Source: Thermoplasmata archaeon (GTDB taxonomy: Archaea; Thermoplasmatota; Thermoplasmata; Thermoplasmatales; Thermoplasmataceae). From it: a stretch of 49,584 bases of DNA. The stretch covers positions 1 to 49,584 of the forward strand of contig JAKADM010000008.1 of NCBI GenBank assembly GCA_021820525.1, read 5' to 3'. Below the pieces are notes generated by a model, which was not told the DNA's origin, searched no databases, and saw nothing but the letters and a program-made list of their open reading frames with translations. This document shows, in pieces, positions 24,913-34,113 of this stretch (position 1 is the first letter of the stretch; each line of letters begins with the position of its first letter). A program made the translations under genes and the position numbers.

Positions 24913-26784
24913 GTGAAGGATCTGGCTGAAGAAAAGATAACAATGGAACTTTTGCACAGGGAAGGGCTTGCAAGAATAGGAAGATTTCAAACTCCCCATG
25001 GATATGTGGATACGCCCAATATAATGCCTGTGATCAATCCAAATATACGCACCCTTTCTATTGAAAAGATGAAGAGAATGGGCATGCAGTGCCTGATCAC
25101 AAACAGTTACATTATAAGGAGAAGCCCGGAGCTGAAGGAGAAGGCTTTGAAAGAAGGGCTCCATTCCCTTGTGGGGTTTGACGGTCCCATAATGACAGAT
25201 TCAGGCACATTTCAGAGCTACGTTTACGGTGATGTGGAATTTAAGAACAGGGATACGGTACAGTTTCAGATAGATATTAAGAGTGATATTTCAACAATTC
25301 TGGACATTTTCTCAACACCGGAAAACACCTATGAAGAGGCAGAAAATGCTGTAAATGAAACAAAAAATCGCTTAATGGAGGTCCAGGACATTGCAGAGCA
25401 TGCAAATATATCCGGCCCAATTCAGGGTTCAATTTACATGGATCTGAGAGGAAAGAGCGCAAGGATCATGTCGGATTCACCCGCATCCTATCTTCCCATA
25501 GGAGGTGTTGTTCCACTCCTGGAGCAATACAGATACGGGGAACTTGTGGATATAATAATAAATTCAAAGTTGAATTCTGATTTTTCAAAGCCCATACACC
25601 TATTTGGTGGAGGCCATCCCATGTTTATGTCCATGGCGGTTCTCCTTGGCGTGGATATGTTTGATTCTGCATCCTATGTAAAATATGCCAGGGATGACAG
25701 GATGCTTTTCCCTGAGGGTACAAGGGATTTGAGTGAGATTGTGGAACTTCCCATATGGTCCCCACTCTATGATAAATACAATGCAAGAGAAATTAAGTCT
25801 CTTGGAAAGGAGGAAAGGAAGGAGGCCCTTGCTGAGCACAATCTGTTCGCCATCTATATGGAACTTGGCGAAATCAGGGAAAGAATCAGAGAACAGACAC
25901 TGTGGCAATATGTGGAAAGCAAGGCACGAAGCCACCCATCCCTGATGGTTGCTTTCAAGAAGATACTGACTTACTCTGGAAAGATTGAGAGATACACAGA
26001 ACTTTATAGAAAATCTCCCTTTTTCTATTTTGACGAACTTTCTTCCTCAACACCCTATGGTGAAAGGTTGAAGAAAATGGGACGGGACAATTGCAGGAAA
26101 GTACCAAAAAGATATTGCCTCCCCGCAGGCATAGATGGAAAGTTCACAGGGCAGATCTATGAGCATTCCCGTGAAAACTTCTGTTTTCCCTTTGGTCAAA
26201 TCATGGTTCCTGTGGAAATGGAGGAATCCTATCCTGTGCAGCAGTCAATTGCAACAGATAGAATTCCAGACGGTTATGAGGGCGATAGCACATATAATCT
26301 CGAACAGGGAAAAACAAGGGATTTTAATCTTGAAAAACTGAGATTCCTATCAGATTTCCAGTTTGGAGAAGGTTCCGGAAGGATTCTATTTCCTGACAAT
26401 GTTCGAATTGATGTATCCAAAAAAACAGGCAGAATAAGGACGGTAAGGAATGGAGAAAAGATCATGGCAACAATGAGGGCTCATGATGGATATCTTGCCC
26501 TGACCATTGATGGTGCCATGATTCTAAATGATGCATTCCCGGGAATGAAGAACAGGGTCAAGGTAAGCGAAGAAAGCGCTGCCTTCAATTCCCAGGGGAA
26601 ATCGGTATTCTTCCAGTTCATCCTTGATGCCGATCCCGATATAATACCATACAATGATGTGATTGTTATTGATCCTGAAAACAGAGTTGTTGCAGTTGGC
26701 AAGGCACTAGCTTCAGGAATTGAAATGTTGCAGTATAAGAAAGGCATGGCTGTTACCATAAACCATCATATTACGGTATCATAG
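24913..26784 (+). CDS. tgtA: Archaeosine tRNA-guanine transglycosylase lacking the zinc cysteines
   Basis: A 623-residue ArcTGT, which exchanges a guanine of archaeal tRNA for preQ0 on the way to archaeosine. The catalytic barrel shows GPIMTDSGTFQSYVYGDVEF, GPIQGSIYMDLRG, HLFGGGHP and the nucleophile region DMFDSASYVKYARDD. The usual CxCxxC zinc motif aligns with LPIWSPLYDKY, so the three Cys are I281, S283 and Y286; the fourth ligand, His309, is kept. The C-terminal domains include a PUA fold (SGIEMLQYKKGMAV). GTG 24913 abuts the ABCE1 stop; ATG 24943 is an alternative start. Confidence 0.92.
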   Translation: MKDLAEEKITMELLHREGLARIGRFQTPHGYVDTPNIMPVINPNIRTLSIEKMKRMGMQCLITNSYIIRRSPELKEKALKEGLHSLVGFDGPIMTDSGTFQSYVYGDVEFKNRDTVQFQIDIKSDISTILDIFSTPENTYEEAENAVNETKNRLMEVQDIAEHANISGPIQGSIYMDLRGKSARIMSDSPASYLPIGGVVPLLEQYRYGELVDIIINSKLNSDFSKPIHLFGGGHPMFMSMAVLLGVDMFDSASYVKYARDDRMLFPEGTRDLSEIVELPIWSPLYDKYNAREIKSLGKEERKEALAEHNLFAIYMELGEIRERIREQTLWQYVESKARSHPSLMVAFKKILTYSGKIERYTELYRKSPFFYFDELSSSTPYGERLKKMGRDNCRKVPKRYCLPAGIDGKFTGQIYEHSRENFCFPFGQIMVPVEMEESYPVQQSIATDRIPDGYEGDSTYNLEQGKTRDFNLEKLRFLSDFQFGEGSGRILFPDNVRIDVSKKTGRIRTVRNGEKIMATMRAHDGYLALTIDGAMILNDAFPGMKNRVKVSEESAAFNSQGKSVFFQFILDADPDIIPYNDVIVIDPENRVVAVGKALASGIEMLQYKKGMAVTINHHITVS

Positions 26785-27676
26785 CATTATCCGTTTTTCT
26801 GATTCTATGCTGATCGTAAACTGTCAGGAACATTGCAGCGACCATAAGTGAACCACCAATAATAGTGTATATGCTTAATGGGATGCCCGTTATAATTACA
26901 GAAAATATGGCTGCAAACACTGGCTCGGAGACCATTATTATTCCCGCCTTTTCAGGCTTTACATAAATAAGTGCCTTATTCACCAGGAAATAGGCTAGAA
27001 CGCCTGCAAAGGCCGCGGTGAAGAGAACGCTGAAGATCACAATGGGCAGGGTCAGATCTGAATATATTTTGAACGAGGGTATCAAAAGGGTTGAAAAAGC
27101 AAATACGGCAAGCATCTGGAAAAAGGTGAATTTCACAGTATCTATATGGCTGTGCCTTGCCACATATATCATCTGGAGAGCATAGCCCACAGCACATATG
27201 AGTGTGAGGATATCACCAAACTGAACGGAGGAGTTTGAAAGCTGGCCACCTGAAATAATGATGAGACCCGTGAGTGCAATCATAACAGAGATCCAATCCA
27301 TGGAAGAAACCTTCAATCGTAGAAAGGCAAAGGATATGACGGGAACCAAAACCACGTAGAGGCCTGTGATCAGGCCTGAAATTGCAGGCGTTGTATAGTA
27401 AAGGCCCACAGTCTGGAAGTAATAGCCTGTGAAAAGGAAAAATCCTGCAATGAATCCTTCACGAATGCCCGAAAGGTTCCAGGGTCTCTTAAGGAAGGGA
27501 AGCATGAGTAGAGATGATATCCCAAAACGCACGGAAAGGAAAATGACTGGAGACATGTATTCAAGGGAGATCTTGATCAGAGGAAAGGTGACTCCCCATG
27601 AAAGTGTTGAGACTATGATGAGCATGGAATATTTTATTTCATTTTCCAATCCTGTCCCTCTTGGGAAAAATAACAT
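26771..27676 (-). CDS. EamA/DMT-family transporter
   Basis: A 301-residue protein with ten predicted membrane segments in two EamA halves, for example LSWGVTFPLIKISLEYMSP and FLSVRFGISSLLMLPFL in the first, and PEKAGIIMVSEPVFAAIFSV in the second. These drug/metabolite transporters move amino acids, nucleotides or other small metabolites, usually as exporters; the substrate cannot be read here. The annotated ATG overlaps the upstream reductase by 38 nt. A TTG nine codons later, after an AGGGACAGG ribosome binding site, may be the true start. The 3' end overlaps tgtA by 14 nt. Confidence 0.88.
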   Translation of the reverse strand: MLFFPRGTGLENEIKYSMLIIVSTLSWGVTFPLIKISLEYMSPVIFLSVRFGISSLLMLPFLKRPWNLSGIREGFIAGFFLFTGYYFQTVGLYYTTPAISGLITGLYVVLVPVISFAFLRLKVSSMDWISVMIALTGLIIISGGQLSNSSVQFGDILTLICAVGYALQMIYVARHSHIDTVKFTFFQMLAVFAFSTLLIPSFKIYSDLTLPIVIFSVLFTAAFAGVLAYFLVNKALIYVKPEKAGIIMVSEPVFAAIFSVIITGIPLSIYTIIGGSLMVAAMFLTVYDQHRIRKTDNAMIP

Positions 27677-28793
27677 GCCTCATAATGGACGGACTCCTGA
27701 TCAGAACCTGCATTACAACCTTTGACGGATAGTCTATATCCCCAAGTTCATTGATTATTCTTCTTATGTTCTCCTTCTGCAGTTTCCTGCCCATGGCCGT
27801 GAGCGATTCATCTCCTATTCTTGCAAAAAATTTCTGCACAATCAGATCCCTTGAAAGTTCCTTTCCTATGGAACTGCGCCATGATCTATGGTAGGTTTCC
27901 AGGAATTTTTCAGAGAAATCTTCATTTTCATAGGCCTTAATTAGAGTTTCGGCAGCTTTTTCACCTGAAACCATTCCAGTATATATTCCGCCTCCGCTCA
28001 ATGGCTTCACAATTCCACCTGCATCCCCTACAAGTATGGATCTGTTTCCTGATGTTTTATGCAGTGAACTTATGGGGATGGGGCCACCTGTTATGGTGAT
28101 CTTGGATGGGTTTGAGAATTTCCCATAAATATTTTTGAAGTTTTCTCTTGACATGCCAAAGCCTGCAGTACCAATCCTTGAGAGGTCCCCTGCAGGCGCA
28201 GCCCATCCAAAAAATCCTCTTGAATATTTTGAACCTAAGTATACATTAACTGAATCCTGGTCCTGCATATTTGTGGCACCATCAATCTGGTATGCAGACA
28301 CCATCCTTTCAATCCTCTGGCCCGGGAAGAGGATCTTCCTGGTAAGGCTGTTTGCCCCATCTGCACCTATGATGGCATAGGCCAGATCTTCCCTCATATT
28401 TCCATTTTCCCTGTAGGTGACAGTAACCTTTTCTCCTGAAACTTTAATATCATTTACTTTTGAGTTAAGTTTCAGGAATGTTCCTGCACCTGTGGCCATG
28501 GCGGAAACATCCTGATCAAATCTGTCCCTTTCAAGGACATAGGTTTCCTCCTCCTTTCCTATGTGTATGCTGCTGTCATCGGGAAAATATATGTGTGCTC
28601 CGTGCACCTTATTCACAATGGATCCTGTTCCAGTCATCTCAATTACTCTTTTTGAAACAAGCCCTGTGCACTCCACAGGTTTTCCCACTGAACTGTGCTC
28701 TTCAAGTTGCAATACCCTAAAGCCACTTCTGCTCAGTATATATGCAGCATAGGAACCAGAAGGGCCTGCGCCACTTATTATAAAATCATACAC
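27639..28793 (-). CDS. Geranylgeranyl reductase family flavoprotein
   Basis: A 384-residue FAD-dependent oxidoreductase that matches digeranylgeranylglycerophospholipid reductase, which saturates archaeal lipid chains. Residues 1-30 hold the dinucleotide motif IISGAGPSGSYAAYILSR, followed by GKPVECTGLVSKRVIE; AYAIIGADGANSLTRK and ILVGDAGGIVKPLSGGGIYT are the later flavin motifs. The start is GTG 28793, placed by a strong GAGGTG site overlapping the polB stop. Co-transcription with polB and the DMT transporter gene is likely. Confidence 0.9.
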   Translation of the reverse strand: MYDFIISGAGPSGSYAAYILSRSGFRVLQLEEHSSVGKPVECTGLVSKRVIEMTGTGSIVNKVHGAHIYFPDDSSIHIGKEEETYVLERDRFDQDVSAMATGAGTFLKLNSKVNDIKVSGEKVTVTYRENGNMREDLAYAIIGADGANSLTRKILFPGQRIERMVSAYQIDGATNMQDQDSVNVYLGSKYSRGFFGWAAPAGDLSRIGTAGFGMSRENFKNIYGKFSNPSKITITGGPIPISSLHKTSGNRSILVGDAGGIVKPLSGGGIYTGMVSGEKAAETLIKAYENEDFSEKFLETYHRSWRSSIGKELSRDLIVQKFFARIGDESLTAMGRKLQKENIRRIINELGDIDYPSKVVMQVLIRSPSIMRHVIFPKRDRIGK

Positions 28794-28802
28794 GTTCCCA
28801 CC

Positions 28803-31163
28803 TCAGAAAAAGTTATCCAGAGTGCTTCCATTATTCCTTTGCGGCATTTTTTTCCTTTCACCCTTTTTGCCTGAAGTCAGATTGAGGGGTTTCCCAAGGC
28901 TTTCCAGAACCCTGTTTACGGTTTCCTCCACCCTTCTGGCATAATACTGCCAGTCAGGCTCACCCGTAAAATCTTCTCCATCAACATAGGGCTCCACCTC
29001 CTGCGGCGTAACATTACTGTCAGTTACAATCCAGGAAACCTTCATGCCCGGGATAAATCTTTCACCCCTTTCCTGGAGTTTTCTTGCAGCCCTTACGTTT
29101 GCCATTGAATCCGCATTGGCATAGGAGTTTTCATCCTTTACTGATCTTGATATGACAAGTTTTTCAATTCCGAGAGTTCTGTCACCTTCCAGCAGCCTTC
29201 TCACAATATTCTCTGCATATGTTCTTGCCCCTTCCATATCCCTTTTCATAAGATAATCAAAAACGGTCTGCAAGGCCTCACTCTGTAAATCAAAGGAATC
29301 AGTCCTCCTGACCTCATATCCTCTGACCAGCATCTGTCCCCTATCCTGTTCTGGATAAACAATTGTCCCCACATATCTTTTCTTGGCACCATGGGAAAAG
29401 AACGGGTCCATAATCTTTTCAAATTCAATAATGACATTCAGTTTTTTTGATATATCTGAAGACAGCTGTTTTCCAAGGGCAACAGCTTCGGCCACATTCC
29501 CCTTTTTGGATTCAATGAAAACGCTATCTGTATCTCCATATATGACCCTGAAGCCCTCTTTCTTCAGATCACCTATAAGGTTCAGTATGGTCTCTCTTGC
29601 GAAGGCAGTTACAGATGCACCAAGTTCAGGATTTGTGAACCTGTAGAAGGCTGAGGCAAGCACACCGTAGAATGTATTCATCAATATTTTGAGGGCATTC
29701 TGAACCCCATCCAGATAGACCTTCTGGTCACCGGAGGCATTTCTCATCATGCTCTTTACCTCATCCCTTCTTTCCATGAGACTCCTGAGCAATTCAGGTA
29801 TTATTCCCTTCCTCACGGAGGGATCAAGAAATCTTGCACCTGTGGGTGATATTATGGTCCCATCATTGCTCAGAGTTGAAAAGCATATGTTGTATTTCAT
29901 AATCATTGAGGGATACATACTTTTAAAGTCAAGAACAACCACCATATCGTAAAGGCCTGCGCCAATTGATTCAACATGACCTCCTTCTATTGCCCTATCC
30001 TTTAAATTTGTAGATGCAGTCATGGGGACCGCTATGCCTCTCCTGTCTGCAAGCCTTATGAGAAGGGAATCCACATAGTTGCTTGTTCCTCCGTTTGTGG
30101 TATCCTCCAGAGGAAGTTTTGTCACTGTGGACATAAACATATTTCTTTCAACAACTCTCATCTTTTCCATAATCTGTCTGGTAAGATCGGCATCCTTAAT
30201 GCAATAGTTAATAACATCCGCAGGCCTGTTTTGATATTCCTCAACAATTCTGAGCCTGTCCACATCATCCTTTCCCTCATTGAGAAGTTCCTGGGCAACA
30301 TAGTTCAAAGTTTCATGCTTTGGATGCAGATACTTTTTTACATTCCACCATACATCGCTGATTATTCTTCCCTTTGCCCTCCAGAACTGGTTATTGATTC
30401 TCCTGCCCTTGCTTTTATCCCTTCCAATGTCAAGGCTCAGATTGTACTTCTTCATTCTATATTCTATAACTGGAAGATCATAACCGTCAATATTGTACCC
30501 TATGAGAATATCCGGATCCTTTTCATATACAAGCCTGTTGAAGTTTGTTAAAACCTCCTCTTCAGTTCCTGTAAGGCAGCCCTTCTCAATTTTTCCAGCC
30601 CCGTCATCAATGGAATAACCTATTATGAGAATTCTTCCATATTCTTCACCATTTTCTGGAGGAAAGGCATTTTCAATATCAAAACTTAAAATTCTGATGG
30701 GTGGATTAAAGTCATCAGTATTTTTAATTCCATCCCATTCAGTTTCCATAACAATATCGGTGGAATACTGCTGCATATTCACCTCTTTACCTTCCACAAC
30801 AACACAGGATCCCAGATCATGATCATAAATGAATCTGTGGTGGAAGGGGATATCTGCAGCAGCTATCCTTGAAACAAACAGTTTCCTTATTTCAGGCACC
30901 TTGTAAGGATGGATTATGTATATCCTTTTAACATCCCTTACAGATCCGTCATACCACAATTTCCTGTCTTCCATTCTCTTAAATTCAGGATTGGCCCTTA
31001 TTCCCCTTATCTCAGATTCACTGGGTTCAATAACATCAAAGTAAGGGTCAAATCCACCACAGAGAACAGTTGCTGATCTCCCGTCTTCCAGTCTTCCGAA
31101 GAGTTCGATTCTTATATCGTCAAGACGGTAAGATGCCGCAATGATTCTCATCCTTATTTGCAT
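28803..31163 (-). CDS. polB: Family B DNA polymerase
   Basis: A 786-residue replicative-type DNA polymerase with 3'-5' exonuclease. Exo motifs include ILSFDIENAF and LIGYNIDGYDLPVIEYR. The uracil-sensing N-terminal region is present. Polymerase motifs are VLDFKSMYPSMIMKYN (A), LKILMNTFYGVLAS (B) and VIYGDTDSVFIESKK (C), with YVGTIV in the palm-thumb region. The extreme C-terminus, GSTLDNFF, looks like a PCNA-binding PIP box. No intein. A TATA-like AT-rich element about 25 nt before ATG 31163 supports this start over an internal ATG. Confidence 0.96.
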   Translation of the reverse strand: MQIRMRIIAASYRLDDIRIELFGRLEDGRSATVLCGGFDPYFDVIEPSESEIRGIRANPEFKRMEDRKLWYDGSVRDVKRIYIIHPYKVPEIRKLFVSRIAAADIPFHHRFIYDHDLGSCVVVEGKEVNMQQYSTDIVMETEWDGIKNTDDFNPPIRILSFDIENAFPPENGEEYGRILIIGYSIDDGAGKIEKGCLTGTEEEVLTNFNRLVYEKDPDILIGYNIDGYDLPVIEYRMKKYNLSLDIGRDKSKGRRINNQFWRAKGRIISDVWWNVKKYLHPKHETLNYVAQELLNEGKDDVDRLRIVEEYQNRPADVINYCIKDADLTRQIMEKMRVVERNMFMSTVTKLPLEDTTNGGTSNYVDSLLIRLADRRGIAVPMTASTNLKDRAIEGGHVESIGAGLYDMVVVLDFKSMYPSMIMKYNICFSTLSNDGTIISPTGARFLDPSVRKGIIPELLRSLMERRDEVKSMMRNASGDQKVYLDGVQNALKILMNTFYGVLASAFYRFTNPELGASVTAFARETILNLIGDLKKEGFRVIYGDTDSVFIESKKGNVAEAVALGKQLSSDISKKLNVIIEFEKIMDPFFSHGAKKRYVGTIVYPEQDRGQMLVRGYEVRRTDSFDLQSEALQTVFDYLMKRDMEGARTYAENIVRRLLEGDRTLGIEKLVISRSVKDENSYANADSMANVRAARKLQERGERFIPGMKVSWIVTDSNVTPQEVEPYVDGEDFTGEPDWQYYARRVEETVNRVLESLGKPLNLTSGKKGERKKMPQRNNGSTLDNFF

Positions 31164-31310
31164 TGATTTCCCATGCTATCCGGGATTAAAATATATTGCT
31201 TCAATCAACCTTCAGTATTATTCCATTTAATACATAATGGCAGAACAGGGTTGTAAGAGATGACATATTGAGAAAAGATTATCTTTTAAGAATGAATACC
31301 TCCTCAGTTC

Positions 31311-31387
31311 AGGGGAGCTGAAAGGCTGAGAGGATCCGTTGGGTCGACCCTATGAACCTGATCCGGGTAATGCCGGCGGAGGGATGA
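31311..31387 (+). promoter_or_regulatory. TPP (THI-box) riboswitch
   Basis: The conserved core is all present in order: AGGGGAGCTGAAAGGCTGAG, then CGACCCTATGAACCTGATCC, then GGGTAATGCCGGCGGAGGGA. These are the pyrimidine-sensing and pyrophosphate-sensing arms of the thiamin pyrophosphate aptamer. A short closing stem pairs TTCA (31308-31311) with TGAA (31384-31387). A TATA-like TCTTTTAAG lies near 31282-31290. About 75 nt separate the aptamer from the transporter start, with no obvious terminator; regulation of translation is possible. Confidence 0.93.
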
Positions 31388-31461
31388 AATGATAGATTGG
31401 TTCATTTATATACGGAAGGATTTGCCTGCTATTTTGTATAAATTTGAAGTAGGTGGTTTTG

Positions 31462-32745
31462 TTGAGTATTGACAGGAAGAGTCTGTTCACTTCCACCTCA
31501 CTTTCCTTTGCCTTCTGGGGTGTAATTGCCACATTGGGTCCATTGGTTGCATCAGGATCCATTATAAGCGGATTGAGCCACAATCAGAAGGTATTTTTCC
31601 TTTTAATTGGGCCCATAACTGTTCCGGCGGGCAATGTGATTATGGGTTTTCTTGCAGATAAGATAGGCAGAAGATCTGTTTTTACCATTACCATGCTCTT
31701 ATATTCTATTGGAATAGTTATAATAAGTTTAAGTTACGCTCTCATACCACTGGCTGCAGGGCTGATCCTTGCAGAATTTGGGGTTGGAGGTGAAGAGCCA
31801 TCATCCCTATCTCTTATTGCAGAGGAGACGAAAATTAAGGAAAGGCCAATGTGGCTCACAATAATAACAAATTTCAACAACATTGGCAGTGCACTGACGG
31901 CTGCCCTGTTCTTTGTTGTTGTGAATGACTTTTATGACAGAATTATTCTACTGGTATCCTCGCTTACTATAATTTTGAGCATATTCATACTCAGGCACTG
32001 GCTTAATGAATCATCCATATGGAAAAAACATGCAGGAACTGATTATGATGGAGAGAAGGCAGAGGTATATGAAGAGAGTGGAGTATCCCATTCCTGGCCT
32101 GATATAAAAACCAATCAAAACGAAGAAAATGAAGGAGATATAAACCAGGCTTATGAAGAGGGGAGAAAAATCAGCCCATCCTTCCTTTCATCCTATATTT
32201 TCCTTGGAATCATAGGAATTTCTCAGTATCTCACATTCGGCCTGATGGCCTATGTAATCGCTCCGGTTGAATTTCCCAGTTCATCCCAGGATAATGAAAT
32301 AATATTCGTTGCCCTTCTTGGGGCATCAGTGGCAGGGTTTTTTGCGGCACCTCTTGTTTCAGGACGGAGAAAGAATTACACTCTTTACTCATTCATGTTC
32401 GGTTTCATAACCATGCTTCTCATTATCTTACTTCTTCCATACCTCTCCAACATGGTAATATTTCTGCCCCTTCTCTTCGCAAATATGTTTATGAGCGAAT
32501 TTGCATGGGCATCAAGGTCAGTACTTGAACCTGAACTTTTCAGCACAAAATACAGATCAACATCCATAGGTTTTGTGAGGCTCTGGCCCATGATTGCCTA
32601 TCCAGTCTTTACATATCTCACAAGTTCCATGAATCTTGAGGATTTTCTAATAACCAATGCATTTCTATGGGGCATGGGCTTTGCAGCAGCCCTGTTCTGG
32701 TATGGTTTCGGTGTGGAAACTTACAATGCAACCATGGATTACTGA
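31462..32745 (+). CDS. MFS transporter under TPP riboswitch control, probable thiamine-related uptake
   Basis: A major facilitator protein of about 427 residues with around 12 membrane segments. The MFS A motif is GFLADKIGRRSVFT near residue 65, and GVGGEEPSSLSLIAEE follows in helix 4. A charged loop of about 60 residues divides the halves. The TPP aptamer upstream links expression to thiamine status, so thiamine or a precursor is the likely substrate, an inference from regulation. An AGGTGG site (31451-31456) favours TTG 31462 as start; GTG 31453 in the same frame would overlap it. Confidence 0.88.
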   Translation: MSIDRKSLFTSTSLSFAFWGVIATLGPLVASGSIISGLSHNQKVFFLLIGPITVPAGNVIMGFLADKIGRRSVFTITMLLYSIGIVIISLSYALIPLAAGLILAEFGVGGEEPSSLSLIAEETKIKERPMWLTIITNFNNIGSALTAALFFVVVNDFYDRIILLVSSLTIILSIFILRHWLNESSIWKKHAGTDYDGEKAEVYEESGVSHSWPDIKTNQNEENEGDINQAYEEGRKISPSFLSSYIFLGIIGISQYLTFGLMAYVIAPVEFPSSSQDNEIIFVALLGASVAGFFAAPLVSGRRKNYTLYSFMFGFITMLLIILLLPYLSNMVIFLPLLFANMFMSEFAWASRSVLEPELFSTKYRSTSIGFVRLWPMIAYPVFTYLTSSMNLEDFLITNAFLWGMGFAAALFWYGFGVETYNATMDY

Positions 32746-32756
32746 TTTTTTCAAAA

Positions 32757-32772
32757 ATCCACCTGTGTGGAT
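32757..32772 (+). terminator. Hairpin and T-rich tract after the thiamine-linked transporter
   Basis: ATCCAC and GTGGAT form a perfect 6-bp stem with a CTGT loop, 11 nt after the stop, followed by CTAAATTTTTAAAAG. This is a reasonable transcript end, though archaeal termination mostly depends on T-tracts. Confidence 0.5.
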
Positions 32773-32938
32773 ATCTAAATTTTTAAAAGTTTTCATTAAA
32801 TATTTAAGTGCCTTTCATTTAAAGCGATCAAACTGAAAAATACATTTTAACTTTCTGGAATTATTAAATGGCATAAAGTTTTATGAACCGGCAAATTATT
32901 ATAATACCGTGAATGTGATTACATGAAGAGGATCAGAA

Positions 32939-34108
32939 ATGGCACCTATGGTTGATATTGTTGACAGATATGAAAGGTTTAGAAGAAACGTTTTAAATTT
33001 ACAGGCTTCGGAGAACTTTATCTGTTCCCATGTCAGAATGGCACTGGGATCTGATCTGGCGGCAAGATATTCCCACATTATGCCCGATGGAAGGAACGCC
33101 TATGGGGGCACGGAAAAAATCGAGGAGATCTATGATGAGGCAGAAAGCTCCATAAAAACACTGTTCAAATCAAAGTTTGCAGAAATCAGACCAACAGGTG
33201 GCCATATAGCGGCAGAAATATGTATTCTTTCCTCAGTTAATAAGGGTGGAACATTCATGGCAATTCCTGAGGAATTTGGAGGATACACAGGATATATGCA
33301 ATCCTATTTGCCTGATATGTTCTCAATGAAGTATGAGCCAATTCCATACAACGATATAACGCAGGAAATCAAATACGATGAACTGGAAAAAAGGGCAAAG
33401 GAGGTAAAGCCTGAAGCCATGATTCTTGGGCAATCTTTCTTTGTGAGGCATTACGATCTCAAGAGAATAAGGGAGATTGCGGATTCTGTAAATTCAAAGA
33501 TTCTCTATGATGGATCCCACCCCATGGGCCTCATAGCTGGAAAAAAGTTTCAACCGGATGCCCTCACATACTCTGATGTGCTTTATGGATCAACACACAA
33601 AACATTCTTTGGCCCACAGGGTGGAATAATACTTACCAACAATGAGGAACTTTTCAATAAAATTGAAACAAATACTGTGTGGAAAACTTTCGACAATTAC
33701 CATCCAAACCATGTGGCAGCCCTTGGAATTGCAGCTCAGGATCTGATACAGTTCGGTGAAAGCTATGCTTCATGGGTTGTATCAAACTCCCAGAATCTGG
33801 CAAGAACCCTTGAGGACTCAGGCATAGGTGTAAAATACTCTCCATGGTATACAGAATCCCACCAGGTGATCCTTTCAAAGGAGAACAGCGAAAAGTTTGG
33901 GAGTTTCAAGGAAATAAGCAGGAAACTCGCAAACAATAACATAATCGTGGATACAGAAGGGAGAATAGGGACATCAGAAATAACAAGGCTTGGCCTGACA
34001 GATATGATGAAGGTAGGTCAGGTTGTATCTGATGGCATAAAGGGAAAGGATGTAAGAAAGGATGTCACAGAGATATTGAGAAATACCGGTGTAAAATACT
34101 GCAGGTGA
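32939..34108 (+). CDS. glyA: Serine hydroxymethyltransferase
   Basis: A 389-residue fold-type I PLP enzyme of the archaeal SHMT type, interconverting serine and glycine with a pterin one-carbon carrier. It shows LNLQASENFICS at the substrate site, YGGTEKIEEIYDEAES, DGSHPMGLIAG and the PLP lysine in YGSTHKTFFGPQGG. The C-terminal part is slightly shorter than bacterial GlyA. GAGGAT before ATG 32939 may be a ribosome binding site. A CBS-domain gene is coupled downstream. The DHPS-like gene in the window may belong to the same pterin metabolism. Confidence 0.93.
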   Translation: MAPMVDIVDRYERFRRNVLNLQASENFICSHVRMALGSDLAARYSHIMPDGRNAYGGTEKIEEIYDEAESSIKTLFKSKFAEIRPTGGHIAAEICILSSVNKGGTFMAIPEEFGGYTGYMQSYLPDMFSMKYEPIPYNDITQEIKYDELEKRAKEVKPEAMILGQSFFVRHYDLKRIREIADSVNSKILYDGSHPMGLIAGKKFQPDALTYSDVLYGSTHKTFFGPQGGIILTNNEELFNKIETNTVWKTFDNYHPNHVAALGIAAQDLIQFGESYASWVVSNSQNLARTLEDSGIGVKYSPWYTESHQVILSKENSEKFGSFKEISRKLANNNIIVDTEGRIGTSEITRLGLTDMMKVGQVVSDGIKGKDVRKDVTEILRNTGVKYCR

Positions 34109-34113
34109 AATAT

